Under the pieces are notes generated by a model. That model was given only the letters and a program-made list of their open reading frames with translations. It ran no database searches and was not told the DNA's origin. DNA of 64,000 nucleotides, from the NCBI RefSeq assembly GCF_048128805.1, contig NC_136010.1, positions 19,968,980 through 20,032,979 on the forward strand, read 5' to 3'. The DNA is from Centroberyx gerrardi (lineage: Eukaryota; Chordata; Actinopteri; Beryciformes; Berycidae). The position numbers and the translations under genes are program-made. Numbering within the stretch: position 1 is the stretch's first letter; every line of letters begins with the position of its first letter. Shown here piece by piece: positions 28,101-41,200 of this stretch.

Positions 28101-30423
28101 TTCCATTAGGCATTTACTGGATTTTTTTTGTACAAATTTAGCAATTTTAAAAGCATAATGAAAAAAGCTAGATGCTGACCAAAAATCATTGGTTACACTG
28201 AGCAACCAAAAATTAGGCTATAATTCATGATGCACAGGCTCTTAACCCCTGGGACTCTCGCTGAAACTGGGACAAGACTAGGGGATGTAAGTGGGATTAA
28301 AAAGGCCACTGGCTAGTATAGATGAAGCTGGCCTGGGTTATGAAAGTGGTTGAATGGCAGCCAGTAATCTTTTTCCAAGCTGAGCAGGAGTAGTGAGTAG
28401 TCGAGCCTGCCGTTGCTGATCATTGAAACGGGACTCCCCTGTCAGCCTATTAAGATTGTCAATGGGAGAGGGAGGAGCCTCAGGTCAGGGGGACAGCTGG
28501 CTTTGCTCCCAATAGGATCCCCCGGGATCCACAACTGGTGGGAGCGGACTATGGCCTTAAAGGCTCATGACAGAAACAAAAGGTGTGATCTCTCTTCACC
28601 GTGGTTACAAATTGTCTACACAGCTGAGAGATTATGTAACAGCACAGGGTTTTAAATAGAGCGCCAGTTTCACTCAGTCACTCCTAGCTTCCACCTGCCT
28701 GAGGGGAAGGGTGGGATTACTCCACTTCACAGAGGGATATAGGCCTAATAGAGGCGACAACTCAAACATTGTAGATTAATTAGGAAAACCAAACTGAACA
28801 GAGATCCTGGATTGAGGCTAAAACATTACTGAAAGTTAACTCAGATCTGTGTTGTGCCTGGTAATGACACCTTAACTGCTTAATGGAAAAACAATAGTCT
28901 AACCTAAGAAAAATATCACCATGTTGACTTCACTCTTCCAATTCAGTCTCTTTCCTGTACTTTTATGAACTAGATTTGAACATAGCAAAATCCACAGATA
29001 CATAAGTGCAACTTTCTTTTTTCCTTTTCAGGTAAAGGACGGGATGTGAGCAAGGTATGTCACATGACACTTGCTTGCGTGCTTTCCTGAGGCTCTCAAT
29101 ATGTAAATCACATGAGTTTTTGCTATACTTCAGAGACATGTTCAAAGACAAAGGATTTTACAACCAAAGCCTGTTATGTAATAACTACTAAAACCCACCT
29201 TGCTAATAAAGCTTCTGAGTAAAAGATTACAGCTGATATGAGGGAACAGGTCAGTGTGCCCATGAATAAGCTGCGCAGATTCTAATTGCACGACTGATAA
29301 CAGAGGGGTCTGATACCGACCAGGCTGTACAGAGTTCAAAGGAGGAAAACGGTTAGTCATTGATTATTTGCCTGAGGGGTTGAACATCTCTTCAGTCATT
29401 CACTTAAATATTTCCTCAGTAGCAGGTGGTATAAGTTGATGTCAGGGTAAGTAAGTGTAAGCAGTCTAGGCCGAGGGGTCAGTGGAGTAAGACAGTAGGT
29501 TACAGTATACTGTCAGCAGAGAAAGGAAACTTACTGTGTCAGTCATTAGCACTGCTTCAGCAGGAAGGCCAAAGCAAATTACGTCTTCAGAAAGTACAAA
29601 TATTACTGACTGAACTATAAAAACGATGGCCATTCTGTATCCAACTAGAGAAATGGTAACATGGTGCCTATTGAGAGGAAATGCCTGGGGTTGACATTAG
29701 ATGTCTGAATCCTGTCATACTAAAAAGCTTGCTTCTCGAGTGTTTATTGTATTAAATGAGATAATCCTATGATATGTTAGGTTACCATCAAATACTGTAA
29801 CGTTAAATGACTAGCTGAATTTTCCACGTGAAGGTCAACGGAGGTGGGGAATAAAGACATGCAGAAAGTTGTCTGGAGAGTTTAATTGTTATCGCAATGA
29901 CTGTAGCCAGTCTATAATACTTATTCGTCGCTAACAACAAACAAGAGAGATATGCAAACTGGCTAGTAACGTAAAACTAACATCGCCCCAAACTAGTGAA
30001 AGGAACTGGTCCAGGCTCTGACAATACCAGGCCAACCTAAAAAGCAAGGCTTCCTAAATGCTAACATTAGCTACTGTGGAATAAGCTAACAAGCAGTAAC
30101 GTTACAGCTCAGGCGTTTTATTAATAGTATGTTAACATAAAACAACACGCAAGGCAAACTGTTCTTCAAGCTGTTCGAGTTGCTTTAGTTTTTATTAGCT
30201 AAGCTCTTAATCAGCGACATTTCACAATGTGCCTGACAAGGCTAACGTTAGCTATCCGGCTAATGTTAACTAGCTTGCCATTACGTCGTTAGCCAGCTAA
30301 CGTCAGCTTGCAAGCTAAGGTCCACGGCTCCGACTGTGAAAGTAACATCGAGACTATCTCTCGTCCCCTTACCTTAGAATTGAGGAGTTTAGGTGCTAGC
30401 CTGCTGATAGACAGAAATGACAT
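19747..30423 (-). CDS. cs: cs, citrate synthase, mitochondrial
   Basis: Condenses acetyl-CoA with oxaloacetate to citrate in the mitochondrial matrix, the first step of the TCA cycle. Eleven coding exons, minus strand: 30373-30423, 26015-26062, 25586-25693, 24590-24655, 24063-24194, 22467-22655, 22047-22246, 21245-21374, 20916-21017, 20153-20362, 19747-19917. They total 1,407 nt, or 468 residues plus stop, against 466 in human. The start [17 protein letters not shown] is an amphipathic mitochondrial presequence. The catalytic residues are present: His303 in GPLHGLAN, His349 in GYGHAVLR and Asp404 in NVDAHSG, equivalent to His274, His320 and Asp375 of pig heart enzyme. Intron 1 is 4.3 kb and carries a transposon remnant. 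All junctions are GT-AG and in frame. The gene looks intact and functional. Confidence 0.98.
20430..20860. repeat. Probable dispersed LINE/SINE-like repeat in cs intron
   Basis: Contains 'caaagtgctttaaagtg', a TATTATTATTATTATTA run and the phrase 'tagccctgaaggcaaaggcc', all typical of interspersed fish repeats I have seen. No ORF remains. Borders and class are guesses. Confidence 0.35.
25153..25182. repeat. (GT)n microsatellite
   Basis: About 14 GT units followed by TATAT, in a cs intron. Confidence 0.9.
25217..25290. repeat. 22-bp tandem repeat, three copies
   Basis: The unit AGGTAAAAGTTTGAGTGACTTG is repeated three times plus a partial copy, with almost no divergence, about 35 bp from the GT microsatellite. 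This is a small minisatellite, likely recent. Confidence 0.9.
26689..26704. repeat. Poly-C run
   Basis: Homopolymer at the left border of the Tc1-like remnant. Confidence 0.85.
26690..27862 (-). mobile_element. Degenerate Tc1/mariner-like DNA transposon
   Basis: Lies in the large first intron of cs. On the minus strand, codons near 26880-26840 read [15 protein letters not shown]. This is recognisable as the C-terminal region of Tc1-type transposases, where the motif is SPDLNPIENLWxxLK. The plus-strand text (for example 'ctggatgtcttttgggtgg', 'caccctctgaatggca' and 'gagcaggtgttct' near 27820) matches an element family familiar from salmonid and other fish genomes. The frame is broken repeatedly and no intact transposase remains, so it is a dead copy. 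The right border is taken from the element's usual end, ACTCAGTG; here CCCTCAGTG ends near 27860. Confidence 0.65.
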
Positions 30424-30567
30424 TGTGTCTGTGTCAAAGTGTTACTTCCACTTATTCTTTATAACTAAGAAAGCCACTGCCAGTGCACCGCGGAGCTGGT
30501 TGAAGGTGCCCCTCCAGAAAGCAGAAGGTTGAAGAGGGATTCAGGCCCGCAACTAGCAGCATAGTTG

Positions 30568-30646
30568 ATTGGAGGATGGGCCGGAGCGTAGCAACAGCGT
30601 AGAGAAATTTGATTTGCTAGGTGAATATCGAAAGGATGCTGATTGG
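30568..30646 (-). promoter_or_regulatory. cs proximal promoter with two CCAAT boxes
   Basis: Read in the cs direction, CCAATCAG lies at about 30639-30646 and CCAATCAAC at about 30564-30572, roughly 220 and 150 bp upstream of the ATG at 30423. The surrounding sequence is moderately CpG-rich. This fits an NF-Y-driven, TATA-less housekeeping promoter. The transcription start is not determined. Confidence 0.45.
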
Positions 30647-30699
30647 ACAGCCGCCCTCCCTCTCTCTGACGACAGCTCAAGATCAGGGTTTGTTCAAGA

Positions 30700-32445
30700 A
30701 CAAGTGTCCAATACTGTGTGTGATAAGGTTTCACACGACTATTGAACTCATATTGTAGGCCAAACTACTAACTGGTGATCAAGCCCATCTCTTACCATCA
30801 GCCTCTGTCTGAATAATCAAATAATAATCAATAAACAAAGACTCTCCTCTATTACAACGTTTATATATCTGTACCAGGGCAGAATAGACAAGTTATCTCT
30901 ATGTACATCTGCTGCTCAGGGGGCAAGTGAGGGACATGCTGCATAGTCTCCTATACAGTGTACTGGGAGCTCTAATTACTCCCAACTGCAGCCAGACTGA
31001 ACCCTACAAATTTTAATTGAGCCTTGATAGGGTTAGCATGCATCAGCACCCATCCTGGTATTGGATGTTGGGCCAGTACCAGGTTAAAAAAGGCTATTTT
31101 CCCCCAATATTAAACTATGGTATCAAGATCTACCTAGGAACATCAAAAATCAAGGCAACGTGACTTCATGTCCTACCTTTTTTCACATGTAGAAAGATCG
31201 TAGTAGATAGTGTTGTGTATTGGACTTTTGGTACTCAATTTCAGCAGATACCAAAAGTTGATACAATCAGTGAAGGTGCTACAAATGCCTCCCTTTCAGA
31301 CCTGCTTTGTGGCCCTGATCTCTATAGCCGTTCAGAGCAACAGCTGCAGAGAAACCTTGCTGTGAATGCCAAAGCCGTACAGTTGCAGAGACCAAAGTCA
31401 GTCCCTAGCAAATATTAGTGCATGTGATAGTTTGTTTTTTCATAGTTTAGGCTGCAAATGGCTCTGTGCAAGTAATTGCCTGGTAGGAATGCAGCTGGGA
31501 TGTTCAGTGAAGGTTAAAGGAACCAAAACACATTTTTTTGCTGTAAAACAAGAACTTCATTCTTTATTGTCAAGGATTGTTGAAAAAAGGAGTAACCGGT
31601 TGTCTAGTCTCAAGGGCATTCGGTTTCAAAACAACTACATGCAGTTCACCAGTATGAAGCATGGTTTGACTGATAGCTTACTCCATGATGGCCAATACCT
31701 CTGTCTTTGTGGACTGTAACTTAATAGCTCAACAATTTGTCAAAAGAAATAATTAAATTATGCAATACACAATACACAAATATACAAGAAAAACACAAAA
31801 ATGCCCAGATGTATCAAAACAGAAATATATTGTACTACTAAATATATAGACAGACCTACAAAGTCTGTAAATTATCTGGAGTTAATTTGTTTGTTGTTTC
31901 ATCACATTTATACTTGAATCTGAACTTGTGGTGTGATTAGTCTCAATTGCATAATCATTCTTAGTCACACTAATGCAAGTCATACTAATAAAACCAGTGG
32001 TTAAAGTCCATGTGATGTATTTGGCACATTTAGGATGATGAGTATGCTCATTTAACTTCATTTAGGCAGATTTTGCACATTTAACCCCATTGGGCTAAAT
32101 GAAGAACTGTAAAACACAGAACAATGCATTGTAAACTACTCCATATCATGCAGCCGTTACGACATGCATGTTTTTGACTATTTGTAAACTTTTGGTAGAA
32201 TCAGTAGCCTACTAGCCCACATCATCTTGTGTGACTTATGTAAACAAACAGGGCCTCAAACATATAACAGCACAAACAATTGTGTAGAAGAAGGTATATA
32301 TAAGTTTTTCAGAAGTTGTAGGCGGTGATCTGATGTGTTTGGTCCCCACTCCTGTGCTCTTGTGCCTGGTAGTCCGACCCAAGGTAATGCATAAGATGGT
32401 ACACAGTCCTAAGAGTGTCTTTCCAGAAGAAGGGGAGCTCTCGGC
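30700..32445. other. Intergenic region and DPP-like 3' UTR
   Basis: Lies between the cs promoter and the stop codon of the DPP-family gene. A minus-strand AATAAA at 31563-31568 is a candidate poly(A) signal, giving a 3' UTR of about 0.9 kb. The rest is AT-rich with no recognisable gene. Confidence 0.4.
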
Positions 32446-35185
32446 TCAGTCGTCCTCCTCCTCTGGCTCCTCTATGGGCTCTAGGAGGAGGCTGTGCCTC
32501 AGGCAGGTTTGGAGGTAGTTGACCAGTGTCCGCTGGAAGTGCTGGACGCTGCGGGGCTCTCTAAGGACGTGGCCCTCGTCTGGGTACAGCTGCAGAGAGT
32601 AGTTGGCTTCCACCTTCACCAGTCGGTTCAGGAGCTCAGCGCTCTGCTGGAAGTGCACCCTCGCTTTGTGACCATGGCCACACACACACGCACACACACA
32701 CACACACACATTTAGATTAGAGGTAATAAAATTAAACATAAAAAATTTACGTTAAAGGTCAGTATAAAATTGAACAATAGCTCACCATCTGCAGTTCCAT
32801 GTAAAATGAGGAAGTTCTCGTCTTTCAGCTTGTTAACCTCCTCCAGCAGAGAGGCAGTCTGAACAGAAACACAGCAAAAACATGAGTGGAAATTGTGTAA
32901 ATACAGTCTGAAGCTGACTTGTTGAGCTGGCCTCTATCACAGAAAGGGGTACAGTGTATTTTCACTGATGTTCAGAGCATTAGGTTTAGAGCCTCACCGA
33001 GTAAGTGTGTTCCTCCTTCGCTGGAAGGCCTAGGTACCTCTCTGAGAATGCAGCACCTGAAAACAGTGGAATAACTTCTACTGTGAAAACTGTGAAACAT
33101 ATATGAATTGTTATTGAGTTTAATCCCCGCAAAAAATATATTCACAGTTTTTATGGCCATTGAATGACATGATCTCAACTCACTATAAAGTCTAAAGTCA
33201 GTTATGGGAGCCACAGCAGCGGAACACTGAAACAGCTTGTCCGTTGCGGCTAACATCTTGAGAGTTAAATAACCACCAAATGCCTGTAGGAAGAGACATA
33301 AAAAGCACTTAACATACAGAGCATGCTGTATCTGTGTAGGTGGCCAGGCATAATCCTTTATGTCTATTATTCAATAGAAGTATTGAACTGCCAAATTAAA
33401 AAGCATTGTAACCTTGCCATAGAGGGCCATCCGACGATCATCAATATAAGGAAGTTGCATCAACCACCTGTGGAAACATATAAAAGGCCATTAATGTATT
33501 AATTATTAATACACTGACACTATTCTCACAATTCAACAGTATGGCCTGATGATATTGCATAAGGGCACTGACTCTACAACTCCCAGGTGATCTTTGACTC
33601 TGAGTGAGCCGAGCTTGCGTGGATCCACAGTGGCGGTCTTCTGTCCACGGCCAACCCCGCTCCTGCCGTCCACCCAGGCCAAGGCCACGTTGTGTGTACT
33701 GGAGAGGACCTGAGGCCAGTCCAGGGCAAATTCCTCTGTCACTGACTGACTACCAGGGACTCCATCTCTGTGTGACAAGAAGAACAGGATGAGCTAGTAC
33801 GGTAACAGGTGTGAGAGAATGAAGAGAGAATGAAGAGAGAATGAGAAAAGACTATGGGGATCACAGGTTGCAAAAGAGGTGACTTTAAACCACCAATAGC
33901 TGCTGTTCGGCATGCTTATCCTGGTCAACCTGTCTACAAGGTATGGCACATGTTATGACACATAGGGCTGCAATTCAGAGACACTTACACAATGATGAGT
34001 AGAGGGTGCAGGTTGGCCTCGTAACCCTGAGGTAGAGATAGCTTCAGGTGCAGATCTAAATAAAAGAAAACAGGGGCAGCAGGAGGTCAACTGTCAGGAC
34101 TAATATAGGTAAACCCATCCATAGTCTCTGCCTAAGACACTTCTGGGCACTGAACTGCAGAAACACGAACTCCCCTTAGGCTAATACTGTATGTGTCATT
34201 ATGTTAACAGTGAGTTCACACAAAAAAAACACAGACACACACCTACATGCACACCCAGGATCTGAATGAATGAATGCTTAGTGCTGGTTCCCAGAGGGAG
34301 GGCATGACTCACAGTCCCAAGGAGACTTAATCACCAAATTGAAGCAATTACTGCTTTCTTTGGTTGTTACTCTACTATATTTGTCCCCTCCAGTCTGAGA
34401 TATGTGCAGCCAGCGCTCCTTTGTCACTGCTGCATACAGTAGATTGAGCCACAGTCCATAAATGCTAAATTGCTCAGGGAAAGGTATTGATTATAATCTG
34501 AGAATGCTTTGTGACTGTAATTGTGTGGCCAATAGTCTAACTAAATGTTGTTGGTTTTTTTTGTTCAGCGAGCAGCCTGGTTAGATAAATACAGTGAGTA
34601 CGACAACAAATAAATACAATTAGCGATATGGTTTCTCTGCTGTACCGTGGTTGTCTGCTGACAGCGTCCTGAACAGAGTCTCAGGGAGCCTCTTGTCCTC
34701 CAGGGCTGCAGCCAGAAGGGCGTTGTCCTCCAGGACTATGTATCCTGCAGGGGATAAAACACCAGAGCGTCAGCTGCTACAGTGCAGTGTCTCACAATTC
34801 AAAACATCAACTGAGGTACAGACTGTCTTTCATGCTGAACATCAAGTCAGACACCTAGTGGGTCGTGCTCTCTGAGGAAACGGCAGACAGAGGGCGGTGT
34901 TCACAAGCAAACATTAAAGCCCTGAGATGAATGGGTCCGTGTGAGGCGGCCCCGATGTTTGCTTGCCTATACCACCCTCTGCAGGCCGCCGTGGAAAGTG
35001 TCTGATGGATTAGAGTGGGGAGAGAGGGTAGGTGGTATTTGGGTGATGACATCATTAGTCAGACACTCACTGGAGGGGTCCTTTGTACTGTGAACTGTCA
35101 CTTTGGGGATTCCAGGGCCTGGGGAATTGTTCAAAAGACAACATTGTAAATCCGAGTGTCTGAGCAGCATGCAGCTTTCATATTC

Positions 35186-35220
<35 letters not shown>

Positions 35221-38200
35221 TGTTTACCTAGGCAATATAGAGTGAAATGGGTTTGATTGGGGCTGAATTCAGCTTTGAAAAAGCCACATCCGTCTATGAG
35301 ATTACAGGAGAGACACCGGTGCTGAAAAACTCCATCCAGGTCCACACTCAGAAATAAGAGAAGAGCAAGATTATTGACCGCACTTAAAAGAATAGGGCCG
35401 TCTGAAGCTGTTTGATACGCTCCAGGACGCGGACAACTGATTGTTTGTATATTAAGGAAATGTAGCTGCGTCTTGAGACTATTCAGACGATTGACTCCTC
35501 AGAAACAAATGGGGTTCAATAAGGTTGAACATAAAAGCTGTTTTACAGATGGTGCTGTGAGGCTGTGCCCAGTCTGTAATTGTCCCTGTTCATACCAGAG
35601 CTTTCACATTTCATATAGGATTAATCACAGACCACGATCCTTCCTCCTCTACAGTATTAAGCTATCTACTGAAGCCCAAAGCTATGTAATAAAAAAAAGG
35701 AGATATAAACCCTAGGAGGCTGATGAGTGAAGAGACAAGCGTATTTATCACAGGTAGGGGGCAGGACCGTAAGTCTCAGTGACTCCTTGTCCACTGAGTT
35801 GGCCTTTTCCCTTATAAATGTATTAACTGGCCTGTCAGCTTGGAGCATATTCATGAGGATGGACCGGCTTCCTCTGCTGCATAGTCGCCCTTTACATCAC
35901 ACCTCACTTGTTTTTCACCTTTTTCATATCAGCAAATCAGTGCGCAGTCACTCCACTCTAACCACATTTTTGTGCGGTAACTGTTTAATCATTCAGATGC
36001 CATAAGTGATGTCTTAGTCGAATTGAATGAAAAGTGGGCAGCTCTCAAAAAATGAATCTAAAATCTGTTTTGGAATCGAAAATATGGCAAATTAGAAAGA
36101 TCTCCACAACTCCACAAGTTCAGTACACATCCTATCTTCGTTTATGGATTTGTATTATTCTACTCTTAATATGGAATGGAAATAATTACTGTATTTAATT
36201 TTACAACACACAGTAGGTCAAACATTTTGCATGCTTACCTGTAAAGGTGTCTGCTTTGCCTGGATTCTTCTGTGCTCAGGAAATAGCTGATAAAGAGAGA
36301 AATGACCCAGAGACAGAGCCAGTTATTCAACACAATCCAAGTACTGTAGATCACCCTTAGGCATCTTTACTTCATCGTAATTGCTCTATGATAAGGATCT
36401 ATCTACATATATTTACATACTTCTGCACAATAAAATCAGTGTATCACATTTAATTTGTAGGCAGTGTCAGTGATGGCGAATTAAAGCGTGTAAGCAGTGG
36501 ATTTACACCGAAATATGTTTTCTATCCACTTGAATATGAATAGCAGTGGAGTATTGTGAGAGAGCGTGACTTGCTTGGAGGCAAAGAGCGGTGCCAGCAT
36601 GTGCATTTTGGGACTGCAAACATCTGGCTGGATCTGCAGTAGACTTCCCATAATGCTCTATGATGCTCCACACAGTCATACCTCAGTGTGTCTGTGCAGG
36701 CACCCAAGCAGGGTTAAGACAGAGTTAAGCAATGGTCTGCTCTAAGTCTAACTAATGCTGTGTCCTCCTCAGTGCCAATGCTTTGCCATGAGCAAAGTCA
36801 GAGTCAAAGCCATTTGCCTTGCCCTTCTCATTGAGATCAATAAGTACACGTCAAAATGGCCTTTTTATGTCTTACGAATGGACAATTTTAAATGTACCGT
36901 TTAGCCCATGACCTAATGAAGGCATTTGCTCTCTAACAGCTGACACTTCCGGAATTTGCTCTGAGCTTACACGAAGAGATGATCATTTTAATGATGGCCT
37001 CTATCCTTCTCTCCCTCCTGTCACTTGTACATTCATTGCAAGGAGCTGTGAGCTGATAAAGAGCTGAAGGGTGACTGTGCACCGCTCCGCACACTGTGGC
37101 TCTCACATACATCTTCCCAGCCTTCTCGTCTAGGGCGCAGAGCAAGGTGACGTCCCAGTTCCCCGATGTCAAGAAGCGAGGAGGGACAGAAGGGATGGCA
37201 GGCTGCGTTACACAGAGGCAGAGGAACAGAGATGAAGAGGAATATAGAAACAGGCAGATAGACACGGAAACAGAAATAGAAATAGATGCAGCAGTACAGC
37301 GAGAGTGTGCGAGAGGATGTAAAAGAAACAAATTTAGATAGATCTACAGAATTAAACAAAATGCCGACAGTGCAGAGAGAGTACATAAAGGAGAGCAGTA
37401 TTTTTTAAATTATTCTTTATTTAGATAGTGAGGGAAAAAGCGAGAGAGGCACAAAGCAGCTGAGACACAGGAGAGAAAGCACTGGCAGGATTTGATCCTG
37501 AGCCAGTAGTGGCATACATGTGGGTGATTATAAAATAAAATGTCCTTCTTAATTCAGAATTCACTGAATTCTTGGATGAGATCTATACAGTATAAAAAAT
37601 TACGCTTTTTCCCCTCAAAAAGATAAAGGGCAGAAGAACATGGGGGCAATAAGCAAAATGACTCCTTTGATAAACAATTTGCTGACAAGGTATTGCTCAA
37701 CCAGTGTTTGCAAAATGAAGAAGAAAACAAATGGGGACAAATTGCTTGGAGATAATGAGAGAAGTGGAAGAGAGTGCGAGCAAAGCAGACATTAGGCACT
37801 GCGCTGTTAAGATCTGTAATCACACGCCATTTAATGTGGCCCTGTTGAGAAGTTAACAATCAATTTGGCCGTAAACTATTCGAGGATGACACAAGGGAGT
37901 AAAAGTTAACTGCCCTAAAACTGACCTGGGCTGAGAGGCTGGCAATGTGGCGAAACTCTCCACGAGCCCCCTGTTTGGATGGCAGGATCATATAAAACAC
38001 GGAGCCGTCAGCTGAAAACAACGGCACCTCCTGTTGAGTCGGAGAAACGGATCGAGTCAACAGGAATCTAGTGTCCCACCTCGCTAGTTGGCCCACTGGC
38101 AAGGATGGATAGCTGCAAATAGCCTTTTGCCTCATGAGAAACACCTACCTGCCGCTGGTTTTGCATCAGGTCCATGGCCACTTTGTGTTTCTGGGGATTT

Positions 38201-41200
38201 AAAATCACATACGAATTATTCACACCATTCATACTTACACCTAACACTGTTTTTCACAACATCGTATAAATAAACCATATTATGATTATTAATTATTAAA
38301 TGTAGCATTAATATGTAATCTGCAAAGGGGAAACAAAAATGAATCTGCGAGGATTACTGGGGGACAGAATTATACTGCAGTGCATCATTGAACATTCTTC
38401 ACATGCAGCAAATGACCTTAAATATTAATCTGGCCAGGAGAGATGTGAGAGCTTAAGGAAATCAATCCTAAGTCCCCACACTGTGCGAAAGAAGAAAAAT
38501 TCTATTAAAGCTGCATATGGCGATGGAGACCCGTTGGATTACTGATGTGGAACGAGTGATGACCGCTCACCTCTGAGCACGCCCCAGTGGTGGCCTCGCA
38601 CACGCACAGCACTGATTGGTTCTGGGCACGATTTAGCCAACGAACCGCGAGGCGGGTGCTGCTGACCCAAGTCACCATGGAGATGTAGCTGTCTCTAAAG
38701 GAGTAGTGCAGAAAAAAAAAAAAAACACGAGGAGGGGAGCGGAAAGTGGAATGGAGGAGTTGAGAAAAAAAAAGAAGCAGCAGAGGAGAGGAATTCAGAC
38801 ATTTCTGACAGCTGACGGCTAACGTCTTCATGGTTTATTCTGTTTTTAGACTCGGAGAGAGGTACTACCTGGCCCTCAGGGAGTCAGGAGGCATCATCTC
38901 CAGAGTGTGAGCTGGACCATACAGGTTCACTACAAACAGACTGACTGAGGGGATGCTTGAGCCAGCCTACGAAGTCGAGCAAAAGAAGAAAAAAAAGAGG
39001 ATCAGAAAACCTCATCAAATACGTTTAAGATCTTTTTGGCAAATCTGTTTTCAAACAGCTGTCACCTTGGGGTAAGGAAAGAACACGTTGGAGGGGTAGA
39101 GGCCGCCTAAGAAGTGAGGTATTTCCATCATAGGTGTGGCGGAGTTGTTGATGGTGAGGTATGCCAGCCGGGCGCCATCAGCAGACCACCAGTGGGCAGC
39201 ATAGGTCAAGAGCACTTCCTCTGTTGAACAAGAAAATGTTGAATTCATGACAGCTGTGAAGCCACGTACCTGCCGGCTTGATTTTGCAACTTTTCCACCC
39301 GACCACCTGGGTGTGAAACGTTGGAATACGTCCTACCTTCATAGGTCCAGTCAGAGAGTCCGTTGACCACCTGCGGTTCCTGACCACTGGATGTGAGACG
39401 CAGGGCTTTGCTGGTCACACCTGGCTTGTAGTAGATATCTCCGTCAAACACATAGGCCTGGCGTGACAGCAGCACAGACAGATAGAGCCGATCCGTTATC
39501 AAAGACAGCACACTTGCAGGCTTCGTCGCTGGCTGCCGGAATCAAGCGTCGGATGCCATCCAAGAGTGAATGAATCATCAGCCAGCACGCCCGAGTGAGA
39601 GCCAATACATCTTAGCTTGCCAGTTAATGTGCTGCAGATGAGCACGGACATAGCAGCGAAAGCAAATTACAGTACAGAGAAGCTAGATGAATTATATTAT
39701 CAGTGTAAAACAACCCCATTATAGCACCGCGGTCATGTCAATACGCTCAGTGCTGGAGTTCATCTCAAAACCCCAAAGACACATTGATGGCAGCATTGTG
39801 AAAATATGTCAAAAGGAGTTTCTGTTCATACACAGATTGCAATATTGTAGATTCTAAAGGTTTACAGTGTATTCCTCGCATACCGCCAGGCATAGTTGAT
39901 GTGGAGGACATGCTAACGAGTGAGAGAATGAGTAAGTAAGTGAGTTGAGTGCCAGGCTTACCAGCTGGTTCCCCTGGGGCCCCCAGGCTGCGTACTGTAG
40001 TGCTGCCTTCTCCCTCTCTGGAGGGTTAAGCTCCAGAAGATCCCTGGAACACACACAAAGCCGTCCATTAGGGATGACTGTCCCATTTACAGCCACTAGT
40101 GGATACAGACAGAGGACCTCTGAGGTCCATCCATGCCCTGGCCCTGAGCTTCGCTTGAGAGAGATTTTGTGAGGGGAAAAAAAGAGCAAGATGCAGAGAG
40201 GGAAAACGAAAAAAAACAGAGAATGGGGTTGGTTCATGCAAGGGTGCAACGTTTCTTTTTCCATATTTCTAGCCACACTTTTATCTTCCTTAGGACAGGC
40301 AAACACTTTCCTCCAAGGCATTCTCAGGCAATTCACTCTGATCAGTAGTGCAGATCTTCCTGAAGTCCCTTTCACAGAGGCACTGGCGTTCCTCCGAGAT
40401 ACAAGTTCCAGGTATCGTCTACAGCTACCATGGAGTTTCTCACTGTTATGAGGCTGGATATGAATCTCAGGCAGTGAATTCAAATGTAGATTACAAACCT
40501 CAGGCTGGATATGGCGCCTGGAAAGGGCACTGATAAAAAAGAATGCATGTCTGACAGAAACATGAGGCTCTGATTCGATGAGACACACTTGGGGGAACTT
40601 TGTCAGTCCGCGGGCCTGCTTGCATTGGTAACGCTCATGCCCAGTGCAGCCCATGCATTAGCATTCATGGTTCTACCTACCCATTAGCCACAGTGTAGAT
40701 AGCATAGGAGGCTGTGAAGGACTGAGAGAACACCTGAAAGAGGTAGAGGATATGATGCACAGGTGTCCCGCACTTAGAGGAGAACACACTCACACATTTT
40801 AGTACTCGCACATGCACATACACAGGTGCACATGGACACACACACTCACACACACACAACCACATGTGCACATGCGTATCCAGACATGTGCACACATACA
40901 AACACAAACATGAAACTTGGTTAATTGCAAATGAAACAAAGGTAAGGAAGGATAGTGCTGAGGCCAAGCACTGCATTATTGGCTGCCGGCTTATTGCTTT
41001 TATAAGCCGGCAGTAACACACCACTATATTAAAAAAGAAATAAGCCAAATGTTCAATGAATCCTAAATGATTTTTTACTGATAATAGTTAAATTTAATGT
41101 TATTCCTCCGCCAAGCAACATAGTCGTGCCTAAACAAAGTGGTTGCTAAGCGACACATGAATACGGGTATGTGTGGTGATTCTCAGTTACCACATTAATA

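Larger units (their letters stand above)
26063..30372 (-). other. cs intron 1
   Basis: Large intron between the presequence exon and exon 2. Apart from the transposon remnant I see no coding exon. The 5' portion (about 29800-30330) is rich in TTAGCTAAC and GCTAACGTTAGC motifs, see findings. I recognise nothing else in 27900-29800. Confidence 0.6.

Noticed and set aside
39854-40654. 266-residue open frame on the minus strand
   Set aside because: It reads through the 27-residue DPP-like exon 39962-40043 into both introns. The GT and AG sites and the match to DPP proteins show only the exon is coding.
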